The notes under the pieces were generated by a model. It was not told where the DNA came from. It ran no database searches and saw nothing but the letters and a program-made list of their open reading frames with translations. Shown here piece after piece: positions 53,381 through 64,000 of a stretch of DNA of 64,000 bases. The translations under genes and the position numbers were made by a program. Within the stretch, counting starts at the first letter, position 1; every line of letters begins with the position of its first letter. The stretch is from assembly GCA_025084515.1 (NCBI GenBank), contig JAJAGP010000214.1, forward strand, positions 272,501-336,500, given 5' to 3'. The DNA comes from Ancistrus triradiatus. Taxonomy: Eukaryota > Chordata > Actinopteri > Siluriformes > Loricariidae.

Positions 53381-54162
53381 CCTATGATAAGTGGTGTAAA
53401 ACTTGTTCCCTACATTTTTTTAAGGATATTTAACTGAAGAAGACCACATTCACTCTTATACTTTATGCTTTGAACATTGTAGGTCTCCAACTCTAAATCC
53501 ATTTATCAGTACCAATTTGAGCACTCGGCCGAAAACACTTTGACCTTGTGGAATGTGAAAAAAGATCCCCGAAATGAAATTCGAAAGTTCACCTTGAGTT
53601 TTGAGTTCAAACATGCTTTTTTTTCTACAGACTTCCCTGTGTTTCTGCAGACACTGAACCCACCTTCTGATGGAATGAATAAGTTCATGTAGGCAAAACT
53701 ACACAAAAAGCAGAGCAGGTTTCAATCCTTTTCCGTAGAAAATGTGATTAGAGTCTGGAATAGGTACATTCCTGGGTTTTTGAGGGCACTAACTGTTGTT
53801 GTTAGTAACTCAATTCAGATTCTCTCACAAAGGAAAGTGAAGCAAATATTAAAGCAATAAAACAAGACGATACGACTGCAGGTCTGTACAAAACCATATT
53901 AGTGCAATAACGCCTTATGATAATAAAGCCTACATTTGATGAGATATAGTACACTTTCAGTGCATTCTTAGAGCAATGCAGCCTTAATAATAAATGTCAA
54001 GAAAAGCTCTAGGGTTAAACAATGGTAAAAAAAGAAGGCACTTTGTGTTACACATTGTGTGAGACTGGTCAACACTGGGAAAATGTGTGTTTTGTAAATC
54101 ATGTTGAAATAACCTTGTTGCACTTAAAAGAACAAATTCCTATTCTCTAAAGTTGACCAACT

Positions 54163-54164
<2 letters not shown>

Positions 54165-54200
<36 letters not shown>
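54165..54200. repeat. (GT)n microsatellite
   Basis: About 36 bp of GT dinucleotides. Confidence 0.97.
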
Positions 54201-54202
<2 letters not shown>

Positions 54203-54323
54203 GACCACAGTCACCCCACCTCTATCTCTGTGGTTATCTCTGTGACCTGTGTAACATGGAGCTGTTATACAGCACAAAGGCTCACCGCTATAAAACAGAG
54301 GACTGGCTGATTCTTCTGCTGAT

Positions 54324-54326
<3 letters not shown>

Positions 54327-54373
<47 letters not shown>
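54327..54373. repeat. (CA)n microsatellite
   Basis: About 47 bp of CA dinucleotides. Confidence 0.97.
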
Positions 54374-54375
<2 letters not shown>

Positions 54376-54520
54376 ATTCCTGTAGCTATTTAATGCTACA
54401 CATACACCTTCACCGCAGTGCCCTTAAGCCAAAATTTTGGCTTTTTTGGTTTGTCAAATAAAACTTGGAGTTTTTGTGAGGAAAAAAAAGCCAGATCATT
54501 TGGTCCTCACAAACATTCAT

Positions 54521-54525
<5 letters not shown>

Positions 54526-54562
<37 letters not shown>

Positions 54563-54578
54563 CACACACACACACATA
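54526..54578. repeat. (CA)n microsatellite, interrupted
   Basis: CA run broken by 'catgta' and 'cata'. Confidence 0.95.
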
Positions 54579-54928
54579 CAGTTCTCAGGGTTTCGTCCTT
54601 CAGGGGTGAACAGATCTGATCGTGAAGCAGCTTTTGGGCCTTTACTGATAATAAGAAATAACAACAACTGGCAGTCAGGTTAGATGCACATTAGCTTGCT
54701 TAGATAACAGATTACAGAGATAACAGATTTGACACCGAATAAACTTTTTTTTTTTTTTTTTAGCACTACACAGCCATACATGTGGGCAATATAAGCCATC
54801 AGAACATGCACCGGACTGTGTGTTTATGTGGTGGAATCTGCTGTCACACAGTAATGAACAAAGTCGTATATGTATAAGGTGGCATCTGAAATCTTTTACA
54901 GCTCCCTAAAGGCTAACTGGGGTATATA

Positions 54929-56447
54929 CAGTGGTGTGAAAAAGTGTTTGTGCCCTTCCTGATTTCCTATTTTTCCCAGGTTTGTCACACTTAAGTGTTT
55001 CAGAACATCAAACCCAAAATGCAGTTTTAAATGAAGGTGTTTATTATTAAGGGAGAAAAAAATACAAACCTACATGGTCTTGTGTGAAAAAGTGATTGCC
55101 CCCTAAACCTAATAACTGGTTGGGCCACCCTTAGCAGCAACAACTGCAACCAAGTGTTTGTGATAACTTGCAATGAGTCTTTTTACAGCATTGTGGAGGA
55201 ATTTTGGCCACTCATCTTTGCAGAATTGTTGTAATTCAGCCACATTGGAGGGTTTTCCAGCATGAACGGCCTTTTTTAGGTCATGCCACAGCATCTCAAT
55301 AGGATTCAGGTCAGGACTTTGACTAGGCCACTGCAAAGTCTTCATTTTGTTTTTCTTCAGCCATTCAGAGCTGGACTTGCTGGTGTGTTTTGGATCATTG
55401 TCCTGCTGCAGAACCCAAGTTCGTTTCAGCTTGAGGTCACCAACAGATGGCCGGACATTCTCCTTCAGGATTTTTTGGTGGACAGCAGAATCCATAGTTC
55501 CATTTATCACAGCAAGTCTTCGAGGTCCTGAAGCAGCAAAACAGCCCCAGACCATCACACTACCACCACCATATTTTACTGCTGCTATAATGTTCTTTTT
55601 CTGAAATGCTGTGTTACTTTTACACCAGATGTAATGGGACACACCTTCCAAAGAGCTCAACTTTTGTCTCGTCAGTCCACAGAATGTTTTCCAAAAAGTC
55701 TTGGGGATCATCAAGCTGTGTTCTGGAAAAATTAAGATGAGCTTTAATGGTCTTTTTGCTCAGCAGTGGTTTTTGTCTTGGAACTCTGTCATGCAAGCCA
55801 TTTTTGCCCAGTCTCTTTCTTATTGTGGAGGCATGAACACTGACTTTAACTGAGCCAAGTGAGGCCTGCAGTTCTTTGGATGTTGTTGTGGGGTCTTTTG
55901 TGATCTCTTGGATGAGTCGTCGCTGTGCTCTTGGGGTAATTTTGGTCTCACTGTGGTTCTCTGGAGTCCCAAAGCTTTAGAAATGGCTTTATAACCCTTT
56001 CCAGACTGATAGATCTCAATTACTTTCTTTCTCAGTTGTTCCTGAATTTCTCTGGATCTCGGCATGATGTGTAGCTTTTAAGGATCTTTTGGTGTATTTC
56101 ACTTTGTCAGGCAGGTCCTGTTTAAGTGATGTCCTGATTGAGAACAGGTGTGGCAATAATCAGGCCTGGGTGTAGCTAGAGACAGTGAACTCAGGTGTAA
56201 CTTAACTCATAATTAAGTTATGTTTTAACAATCACTTTCAACAATCACTTTTTCACACAGGGCCATGTAGGTTTGGATTTTTTTCTCCCCTAATAATAAA
56301 CACCTTCATTTAAAAACTGCATTTTGTGTTTACTTGTGTTGCCTTTGACTAACATTTAAATTGGTTTGATGTTCCGAAACACTTGTGTGACAAACATGCC
56401 AAAAAGTAGAAAATCAGGAAGGGGGCAAACACTTTTTCACACCACAC
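54929..56447 (-). mobile_element. Full-length Tc1-like transposon of a second active-looking family, ~1.52 kb
   Basis: Left end 'cagtggtgtgaaaaagtgtt', right end 'caaacactttttcacaccac' (complement), with TA before the left end. The internal edge repeats 'tgaaggtgtttattatta' and its complement lie about 110 bp in. Codes on the minus strand. The right terminus is slightly decayed, so its last bases are approximate. Confidence 0.93.
55109..56065 (-). pseudogene. Tc1-like transposase, frameshifted but with catalytic blocks present
   Basis: ATG at 56065 gives MPRSREIQEQLRKKVIEIYQ and GYKAISKALGLQRTTVR (HTH), then a frame slip near 55950. Downstream, the first catalytic block is readable only in another frame (complement of 'ctgtggactgacgagacaaa', W-T-D-E-T-K, near 55680). 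From about 55660 the open frame 55109-55714 carries GGGSVMVWGCFAASGP, LQQDNDPKHTS (second D) and WPSQSPDLNPIEMLWHDLK (E). All three acidic residues survive in the DNA, but at least two frameshifts prevent a full protein. Confidence 0.92.
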
Positions 56448-56751
56448 CAGCGCATAAGTATATAAGCCCATAAGTAGGCGTGCTTCACGTAACAAAATAA
56501 CAAAAATGAGATTAACAGTGTTAAAAATCCAATATTACGCGTCAGAATGTTAATTTCTGAGGCATAAACATGAATAATCTCTTCGTATATACATAATTTC
56601 TTAATAATTCATGCAGACAGCTCAGTCAGGTCTGTTAGCAAAGAAGTAATCTGTACCATGCAGGAGGACTATCGGAGCAGGATTGGATTTAGGTGTAAAT
56701 CTGTTTCTCCTGCTGTGTAGTAGTTTATGTTAGCAGTAAGTATCAGTCAGT

Positions 56752-56753
<2 letters not shown>

Positions 56754-56825
<72 letters not shown>
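56754..56825. repeat. (CA)n microsatellite
   Basis: About 72 bp, the longest pure CA array in the window. Confidence 0.98.
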
Positions 56826-56829
<4 letters not shown>

Positions 56830-57579
56830 GCAGTTACAGGGAACAGTCCACTAATTGGACACAGAGTTACAACTTTTATTGACTGGCTCTAATTACTGGC
56901 GTCAGTGTCATTTATGACTCCTGCATCCGCACTCTGTTTGAAAGGAAACTTTAGCAAGTTCATTACAGCACCTGCACCCTGTGCTGTTTCAACACACCTG
57001 ACTCAGAGAGATATCAGACAGACATTCGGGGCTTCTCTGATTGATTTTGTTTCTTTATTTTGTTTGTAAGAAGAAAAAAAAACTCATATTAAAGCTATAG
57101 ATCACTCAAGGTCATGTGTTATCTTGAATAATATCACGGCTGTGATGATCTACGGCACTTGCCTTCGACTCGTTATTGTGTTGTTACACAATCTTCTCGA
57201 TAACACGCTCCCACTCGTGTTCTGTTGCTTAAATACAAATCTTTCTTTTTCTTTTTTGTGGTTGCATTCATATATTTGGGTGACTGCCATGGCCTGCAGC
57301 TGTATCCGAGTATCATGTACCCTGTTGTAGCCCCTTGCTCTGGGCGATGATACAGCTTTGCAGTCGGCATGGCTCCTGGTAATTAAAGTATAAATTGGGC
57401 CTATTGAGAGGCTCCCAGAGCAGACAGCCTCCGATCATCACGTACAAACTCCCAAACAATCAGGCTGATTTGAGCGCTGAGAGCGTATGAATAAAAATCA
57501 ATAACAAAGTAAACAGCAAGGCTCGCAGCACAGTGTCAGTCTGAACTGTAAGCATTTAAGAGAGGCAGGAGCAATATCT

Positions 57580-57580
<1 letters not shown>

Positions 57581-57637
<57 letters not shown>
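57581..57637. repeat. (CA)n microsatellite
   Basis: About 57 bp of CA dinucleotides. Confidence 0.98.
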
Positions 57638-57639
<2 letters not shown>

Positions 57640-58142
57640 CATTTGTGCGAGTCCAAGCACAGGTCAAGCTTACCAGAGAAAAGCAAAGTTGTTAGCACAG
57701 GAGAAAACCACTTTTAAATTGCCCACTCAGGTGTGTATCGAACAGAGCTGACTGAATTTTAAAGGAAATTGCATCATTTATCTGTAAGACATGCAGTACA
57801 TTCCCACACAGAACATGTTTACCTGGATTATCCTTTGTCATTGGTACTGAGGCAACGTCTACGGTCTGCTTCAGATTCATAACACACTCAAAAATGTTCC
57901 AACTACAAAAAATTACATAACAACCGGGGCTATGGAAATGTCTGTGGCTAATCAGCATAAACGCAACTTCAACGTGCGAGAGAACTCTGACGGTTAATTG
58001 ATGCAAATTGCTCATTCATTACTTTGTTTTATGGTGTATAGATATGACTCAGACCAAATTTCCATTGCTTTATTATCAACATGGGGAAGCTCAGGAAATA
58101 CGCAAATTAAATTAGGTCTGTGTTGACGTTCATAATCAGGCA

Positions 58143-58367
58143 ATGGCTATAAAGTTGCGTAAGATGGATGTTAGGCAATTCTTAAGACGTTTAAAACAAG
58201 CGAGGCTGCTGTGGAAGAGGATGCTAGTGCCTTTTGCTCCCATACGCAGTGAAAATCTATCAGGAGGGGATCTGCAGGCTTTTAGAGAAATAATTGTGGA
58301 TGCAAGAAAACCTTTATGTCTACAAAAAAATGGAGGATGTGTCACCACAAAGGTAATGGAAATCTAG
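58143..58367 (+). other. Uncertain 74-codon frame next to a hAT-like MITE
   Basis: The frame reads MAIKLRKMDVRQFLRRLKQA and later FREIIVDARKPLCLQKNGG; it is not low-complexity and ends at a possible donor (cacaaag|gtaatg). The minus strand is open over the same interval, so this may be a decayed transposon-encoded segment. No family recognised. Confidence 0.15.
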
Positions 58368-58376
58368 CTGCTCCTA

Positions 58377-58832
58377 TAAGGGGCGTCATCAGGCACGTTC
58401 CCCAGTAAATTAGCACTGTAAAATTATGGGGGTAAAAAGTCAATTATATCATGGATTGCTAAGTAGACGCAACTTCACTACGGGCACTACATTTCCCATA
58501 ATGCCTGAGGATCTTTCCAAAAGACTGAACGCTTTCAGTCCAGTCTTTGTTTTCGGTTTTCTTATGGAGCAATGGACAGATATTTAAAAGAACGTCAGCC
58601 ATGCTGGAGACAACATAATGATAGCCCATAGCTCTATGTTTAGTTAATGCACTTAAAAAAAAAAGTTCAGTCTTCATTTCTTATCCATGGCAGAGTAAAG
58701 CCCACTTGTATGAACTTAATCTATTTAGTGTTTAACAGGCTTATTTTTATGCACAGTTGTGGCCCTATGACAGACTGGCAAGCAGAGGAGGAAAGCTGTG
58801 CCCCTCTAAATTCTGTGTGTCTAGAAACGCCC
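58377..58832 (+). mobile_element. hAT-like MITE, copy 2 (both ends present)
   Basis: Left 'aaggggcgtcatcaggcacg', right 'gtctagaaacgcccctg'; inverted ends match AGGGGCGT/ACGCCCCT. Flanks GCTCCTAT and GCCCCTAC agree at six of eight positions, compatible with a decayed 8-bp hAT target-site duplication. The interior matches 31893-32315. Confidence 0.8.
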
Positions 58833-58965
58833 CTGGCCCCTACCATGTAGCTACAACTGAGTCAAAGGATGAGCCAAAATTCATACAAAAATGCCTACTA
58901 GAACAAAACTAGAATAGAGGAGCTAGAACACTAGAGAATCTGAATTTCTGATTTCTTGCATTATA

Positions 58966-59340
58966 CTATATAGACAAAATTTTGTAGACACCCGAAAATT
59001 ACATCCAAAACATGAATATTAGTATGTGGTTTGCCCCTTAACGTTGCTGCTACAACAGCCTTTCCTGTTCTGAAAGCGATTACCATTAGATTTTGGAACA
59101 TGACTGTGGAGTCGACTGGCTCACCTTGGCATTCCAGTGCATTTTCAAAGTGTCTGATCGATCCAAAGTTGGCAAATCAATTCTGTATTGACTTTGTTTA
59201 AAAACAGCAGGACAGAAAGTTGATGAACTGACTTAAGCAGAAACCTATAAACGTGTCATACTGAGAGTCACTGGGGCATCAGTACAACTCATTCTGCTGC
59301 CACTGTTGGTCTATGGAGAATCCAGAAATGTACGCTTTAT
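58966..59340 (-). mobile_element. Small non-autonomous DNA element, copy 3
   Basis: Reverse complement of 26382-26722 along its whole length. The Tc1 element at 59342 begins at its very end, so the two are adjacent or the Tc1 inserted into its terminal TA. Confidence 0.78.
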
Positions 59341-59341
59341 A

Positions 59342-60773
59342 CACTGCTCAAAAAAATAAAGGGAACACTTAAACAACACAATATAACTCCAAGTAAATCA
59401 AACTTCTGTGAAATCAAACTGTCCACTTAGGAAGCAACACTGATTGACAATCAATGTCACATGCTGTTGCACAAATAGAATAGACAACAGGTGGAAATTA
59501 TTGGCAATTAGCAAGACACACTCAATAAAGGAGTGGTTCTGCAGGTGGGGACCACAGACCACTTCTCAGTACTATGCTTTCTGGCTGATGTTTTGGTCAC
59601 TTTTGAATGTTGGTGGTGCTTTCACACTCGTGGTAGCATGAGACGGACTCCACAACCCCACACAAGTGGCTCAGGTAGTGCAGCTCATCCATGATGGCAC
59701 ATCAGTGCGAGCTGTGGCAAGAAGGTTGCTGTGTCTGTCAGTGTAGTGTCCAGAGGCTGGAGGCATTACCAGGAGAAGCCAGTACAGCAGGAGACGTGGA
59801 GGAGCAAAATGACCTCCAGCAGGCCACAAATGTGCATGTGTCTGCACAAACGGTTAGAAACCGACTCCATGAGTATGGTATGAGGGCCCGACGTCCACAG
59901 ATGGGGGTTGTGCTCACAGCCCAACACCGTGCAGGACGCTTGGCATTTGCCAGAGAACACCAGGATTGGCAAATTCGCCACTGGCACCCTGTGCTCTTCG
60001 CAGATGAAAGCAGGTTCACACTGAGCACATGTGACAGACGTGACAGAGTCTGGAGACGCTGTGGAGAGCGATCTGCTGCCTGCAACATCCTTCAGGCCGC
60101 ACAGCCCTCCATGTGCTCGCCAGAGGTAGCCTGACTGCCATTAGGTACCGAGATGAGATCCTCAGACCCCTTGTGAGACCATATTCTGGTGCGGTTGGCC
60201 CTGGGTTCCTCCTAATGCAGGACAATGCTAGACCTCATGTGGCTGGAGTGTGTCAGCAGTTCCTGCAAGATGAAGGCATTGCAGCAATGGACTGGCCCGC
60301 CCGTTCCCCAGACCTGAATCTGATTGAGCACATCTGGGACATCATGTCTCGCTCCATCCACCAATGTCACGTTGCACCACAGACTGTCCAGGAGTTGGCG
60401 AATGCTTTAGTCCAGATCTGGGAGGAGATCCCTCAGGAGACCATCTGCCACCTCATCAGGAGCATGCCCAGGCGTTGTAGGGAGGTCATACAGGCACGTG
60501 GAGGCCACACACAATACAGAGCCTCATTTTGACCTGTTTTAAGGACATTACATCAAAGTTGGATCAGCTTGTAGTGTGTTTTTCCACTTTAATTTTGTGT
60601 GTGACTCCAAATCCAGGCCTCCATTGGTTAATAAATTTGATTTCCATTGATGATTTCTGTGTGATTTTGTTGTCAGCACATTCAACTTTGTACAACAAAG
60701 TATTCAATGAGAATATTTCATTCATTCAGATCTAGGTGTTATTTGACTGTTCCCTTTATTTTTTTGAGCAGTG
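59342..60773 (+). mobile_element. Near full-length Tc1-like transposon of a third family, ~1.43 kb
   Basis: Left end 'cactgctcaaaaaaataaag', right end complement 'tttatttttttgagcagtg', with TA on both sides (59340-59341 and 60774-60775). Terminal repeats are short (about 28 bp), unlike the long-IR elements at 50.6 and 54.9 kb. The transposase is on the plus strand. Confidence 0.95.
59638..60532 (+). pseudogene. Tc1-like transposase with two internal deletions
   Basis: N-terminal residues T-Q-V-A-Q-V-V-Q-L-I-H-D-G are readable in one frame near 59660-59700. The open frame 59691-60134 then gives NDLQQATNVHVSAQTVRNRL, the linker with RARRPQMGVVLTAQHRAGRL, and VLFADESRF with the first catalytic D. 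The second frame 60113-60532 has GPGFLLMQDNARPH (second D), ARSPDLNLIEHIWDIM (E) and ends GGHTQYRASF. The DNA-binding linker before NDLQQ (around 59800) and the glycine-rich block that normally follows C-N-I-L-Q (around 60095) are missing. The catalytic triad is intact but the reading frame is not. Confidence 0.93.
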
Positions 60774-60775
60774 TA

Positions 60776-61505
60776 GTATGAATGTGTTACAAGTGAGTGT
60801 TGCTGAAAGCTTGTTTATATACTGTAAGCAATGGGTAATGAGTAATAAATAAATGAAACCAGTGATACAGGTAGCACCAAGGTATCCCTCGATTGGCCTT
60901 CTCTCCTCTCCCTAGCCACTATCACCTCTATTTGGGCACATGATGTACTTAATTTACCATTATTACTACTACTAATAATAAAATACATCATGTCAAATGC
61001 AATACTTTGTTAGTTGTCAAGTCTACTCATGAGTTTCTGGGAGAACATGATTACTCTGTGAGGAAAAAACATCCACTTGAGGTAGATTTTGCATAAACAC
61101 ATGGTGAGAGCCTCTTGTAGCATTACATAACCTGCTGTTTGGTGGAAGAGGGCTATACTGAGGGTTTATACATATCTCTCTCTCTCACACACACACACTT
61201 CAGCTCAGTCCATCTTCATAACATTGCCATCTCACCACTACACAAGTGGAGATCCTCATACATCAAAAGTGTAAACAAAGTCCATTTGAGTGTGCCCTTA
61301 GCTTAAGCACTTAAATAGAAATTCTTCTACACATCAGTTATTTGTTTAAAATGCAGGCAGGAAAAGCACTGTTCAAGAGTTCAAAGACGTTACATAACAA
61401 ACTGCGATATCATCGGCTAAATAATAACTGAGAGACTGTTTATCACCTTGCTGTAGGATCTACCCCACTGCATCACACCACCCTAGTGTTGATTATTTAT
61501 TCAGT
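60776..61505. other. Unassigned non-coding stretch
   Basis: A short CT/CA run at 61172-61198; otherwise nothing recognised. Confidence 0.5.
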
Positions 61506-61509
61506 CATT

Positions 61510-61765
61510 CACTTTCTTATCTGCTTAATCCTGGACAGGGTCGCGGGAGAGCCTATATGGCGGAATAGGGCGTAAGACAGGAACAACCCTAGACAGGGCC
61601 CCAATTCTTCATAGGGCACACACACTCACACACTAGGGCCAATTTAGTGTAATCAGTTAACCTAAAGCATGTCTTTGGATTGTGGGAGGAAACCGGAGTA
61701 CCCAGTTTAACCCACGTGGACACGGGGAGAACATACAAAATCCTCCAAGCCACCGTGACACCCCT
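61510..61765 (-). repeat. Second SINE-like family, minus-strand copy
   Basis: 'cttatctgcttaatcctgga', 'cagggtcgcgggagagccta', 'agcatgtctttggattgtgg', 'gaaaccggagtacccagttt', 'cacggggagaacatacaaaa', in the complementary order of 19203-19465. Confidence 0.82.
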
Positions 61766-61825
61766 ACTGTTGATTATATTAATATAGTTGCTTCCTTCAT
61801 TGGTTTATATCCACTTATCCAACTT

Positions 61826-61975
61826 AAGTGGTACAGTGATGCAGTGGTTAGTCTGTGTGGGTTTACTCCTGGTGCTCCGGTTTCTTTCCACAGTCCAAAC
61901 ACATGCATTAGGTTAGCTGATTATGCTAAATTGGCCCGGTGTGTGAGTATGTGGCTGGTTTCGACGTAACCTTGT
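61826..61975 (+). repeat. Second SINE-like family, plus-strand copy with deletion
   Basis: 'gtggtacagtgatgcagtgg' then a jump to 'gtctgtgtgggtttactcct', 'gctccggtttctttccacag', 'cacatgcattaggttagctg', 'aaattggcccggtgtgtgag'. It is in inverted orientation to 61510-61765, only about 60 bp away. Confidence 0.8.
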
Positions 61976-61979
61976 GCTT

Positions 61980-63115
61980 GTCATGAAATGGAAACTTCAG
62001 CTTCAGATAATTCCCATTCCCCATTCCACTTATACCACAGAAAACTGTAGTTATATTTAATTTGAAAAGCATAAAATCAAGTTAGCCCTGATCAGTGAAA
62101 AGTCAAAAAGTGAGTTCTTACATCTCACCCTAGGCTTGAGATGCTGGAATAAGAAAGGGGTAATGGGAAGGAGAGAAAACAGTCAAAAATACCCGACACC
62201 ACAAACAACTCCAAAGAACACACAGGAAACCAACACAACCAGCATCTAAGATCCAAAGGAAGAAAGCCATAATCAGGTTCAGAACAAGCAGTGATCGGAA
62301 TCACAAGTAACAAAGAAACTAGCATGCAAGCAAAGTACAAGAGATGTAGTTGATACGACAAGTGATGTCAACCTCCCACGTGCTGAGGTTCTTGTGACAT
62401 TCCCATACACAGTGAGAGACAAACACAGCAACACAGACAATCCGCAGCATGGATCACAACAATGGTTACACTGTGGTACACTGTCCAGCACAGAGCTGTT
62501 TAATGCATCAGCACAAGTGCATTGATAAACATTGTGATGGGGTAACAAATCACGCCGGTGTGACATTCAATCCAGCTTGAAGGCACTGCTGTTACTCAGA
62601 CCCCGGTCTGACCAAGTGACCACATAACATATTCCAACGACTCAAAATATTATTTACTATTCACCACTGATAACATCAGAGGCAACATTTTCGGCCAGCA
62701 TGTGCACCTCTGATCCGTGGTGCTTCAACTGAACATGGGTTTGTTTTTAAATTCACTAATTGTCCTGTGTCAGACTGACCCCATACAAAAAACTCACACA
62801 CATGCGCATGATCCTTAATGCCAGTCCAAGCATGTGTGCTCCCTGCAGTGATGTAGGCCTCATAAACCCTGGTAATGAAGAATCGTAATTGCTATTCATG
62901 TCATCTTCTGGACCGGTTGACCAGAATTCACCCTACAACGCTGATAAGCAGAGAGAGAGTGGAAGTGAGAGTGAGAGAGTAAGTGGGGCGAGTGAAATGG
63001 CAAAAAAAAATACAGTACTGTCCAGTTTTGTCCCACAGTGTCACACAATGCCCCGTATGGCAAGTTATGTCCCCAAATGTTCCCTATGCCCTTGTGGTGT
63101 CGTGCCCTTAAATAT
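61980..63115. other. Unassigned non-coding stretch
   Basis: No gene or repeat recognised. Frames at 62125-62566 (minus) and 62889-63332 (plus, 147 codons) have no domain; the latter enters a repeat at 63120. Confidence 0.45.
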
Positions 63116-63119
63116 TTTC

Positions 63120-63330
63120 TATGGCTACGTTCACATTGCAGGTAAAAATGGCCAACAGACTTGTTATCTTTGGGACAGTGTGAAAGTAAAAAACACAATT
63201 GTTCTGACATTTGCAGTTAGTATTTATGTCACTTTCATATATGGTACTGAAATCCGATACGTATCCGAAACGTGGCAATGTGACTCAAGTCTGAACAGCC
63301 AGATCCGAATTAATTCTCGAAATTTTCCAT
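63120..63330. mobile_element. Possible hAT-type MITE
   Basis: 'ggctacgttcacattgcagg' at the left, 'gaaatccgatacgtatccga' and 'agccagatccgaattaattc' within and at the right. This 'gttcacattgcaggt ... gatccgaatt' style is common for hAT MITEs in fishes. Ends and duplication not established. Confidence 0.4.
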
Positions 63331-63425
63331 AAATGCAAGGTGAGGAGAAGGGGAAATGGACAACAGCAGTGAGGGAGGATTTTAGGCAGAATAGTGAAGT
63401 GACAGAAAAATAAAATAAATATATA

Positions 63426-64000
63426 CAGTGGTGCTTGAAAGTTTGTGAACCCTTTAGAATTTTCTAGATTTCTGCATAAATAAGCTCTAAAACAGCATCA
63501 GATTTCCACACAAGTCCTAAAAGTAGATAAAGAGAACCCAGTTAAACAAATGAGACAAATATATTATACTTGGTATTTATTTATTGAGAAAATGATCCAA
63601 TATTACATATTAGTGAGTGGCAAAAGTATGTGAACCTGTGCTTTCAGTATCTGGTGTGACCCCCCTGTGCAGCAATAACTGCAGCTAAACGTTTCCTGTA
63701 ACTGTTGATCAGTCCTGCACACCGTCTTGGAGGAATTTTTTAGCCCATTCCTCCGTACAGAACAGCTTCAGCTCTGGGATGTTGGTGGGTTCCTCACATT
63801 AACTGCTCACTTCAGGTCCTTCCACAACATTTAGATTGGATTAAAGGTCAGGACTTTGACTTGGCCATTCCCCAAAACATGAACTTTAACTTCTTCTCTT
63901 TAACCATTCTTGGTAAGAACGGCTTTGTGTGCTTATGCCTCGTTGTCTTGCTGCATGCCCCACCTTCTCTAGAGATTCAGTTCATGGACAGATGTCCTGA
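63426..64000 (-). mobile_element. Tc1-like transposon, second copy of the 50647 family, cut by window end
   Basis: Begins 'cagtggtgcttgaaagtttg' with TA in front (63424-63425) and follows the 50647 copy almost base for base for 575 bp, in the same orientation. It covers the inverted repeat and the complement of the transposase C-terminus. Small indels near 63730-63910 disrupt the frame. The remainder lies beyond the window. Confidence 0.93.

Larger units (their letters stand above)
53385..54925. other. Unassigned stretch with several CA/GT arrays
   Basis: GT at 54165-54200, CA at 54327-54373, CA with interruptions at 54526-54578, and a poly-T run near 54747. 54430-54525 may be a fragment of the CA-associated dispersed repeat. 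No gene. Confidence 0.55.
56450..58140. other. Unassigned stretch with two CA arrays
   Basis: 56830-57060 looks like unique sequence. 57110-57260 ('aataatatcacggctgtgat', 'gttgttacacaatcttctcg') resembles a DNA-transposon end, weak. No gene. Confidence 0.45.

Noticed and set aside
54140..54620. Several His/Thr-, Cys/Val-rich frames
   Set aside because: Translations of CA/GT microsatellites (also at 5612-6029, 7837, 25110, 33309-33577, 35328-35551, 57498).
59738..60088. 116-codon minus-strand frame
   Set aside because: Antisense of the short-IR Tc1 transposase.
62889..63332. 147-codon plus-strand frame
   Set aside because: No domain recognised, and its last third runs into a probable MITE.

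Overview
This window looks like non-coding DNA from a teleost fish, probably an otophysan such as a catfish or cypriniform. The inference rests on repeat content, since no complete host gene is visible. That content is many Tc1/mariner copies, a tRNA-derived SINE with an L2-clade (UnaL2-like) 3' tail in at least fifteen copies, MITEs, one 5'-truncated LINE and very dense CA/GT, GA/CT and AT microsatellites. There are no operons, rRNA or CRISPR arrays, and no convincing functional tRNA gene. Nearly all open frames are transposase relics, low-complexity translations of microsatellites, or chance frames.

Layout. 1-9 kb: a Tc1 3' remnant at the left edge, a duplicated block carrying a perfect 34-bp inverted repeat, a degenerate CCACACC minisatellite split by a SINE, CA arrays, and a Tc1 relic. 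9-20 kb: SINEs, a LINE fragment with a 14-bp target-site duplication, and a run of Tc1 relics and deletion derivatives (14.6-17.9 kb). 20-29 kb: a near-perfect hairpin element, a ~0.8 kb AT/GA low-complexity tract, a foldback element with a nested SINE, and further SINEs and MITEs. 29-36 kb: a hAT-like MITE, a second Tc1 deletion derivative and a ~0.7 kb purine-rich tract.

36.7-37.5 kb is the only region that looks like a host gene control region. It is a CpG-rich island with a TATA-like box, two CRE-type motifs and a possible minus-strand first exon ending at a splice donor. If correct, 1-36.9 kb would be a long first intron and 37.5-64 kb upstream flank.

37.6-50 kb: tandem and simple repeats, a MITE with TTA duplications holding a SINE, a foldback repeat and more SINEs. 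50.6-64 kb: three near full-length Tc1 elements with broken transposases, plus the start of a fourth cut off by the window edge.

The repeats show a readable nesting order: SINEs sit inside a minisatellite, a foldback element, a MITE and a second SINE-like family, so SINE insertion was relatively late. No new multi-gene system is evident. The points most worth a second look are the CpG-island exon candidate, the hairpin and foldback elements, the CCACACC array and the nested insertions.
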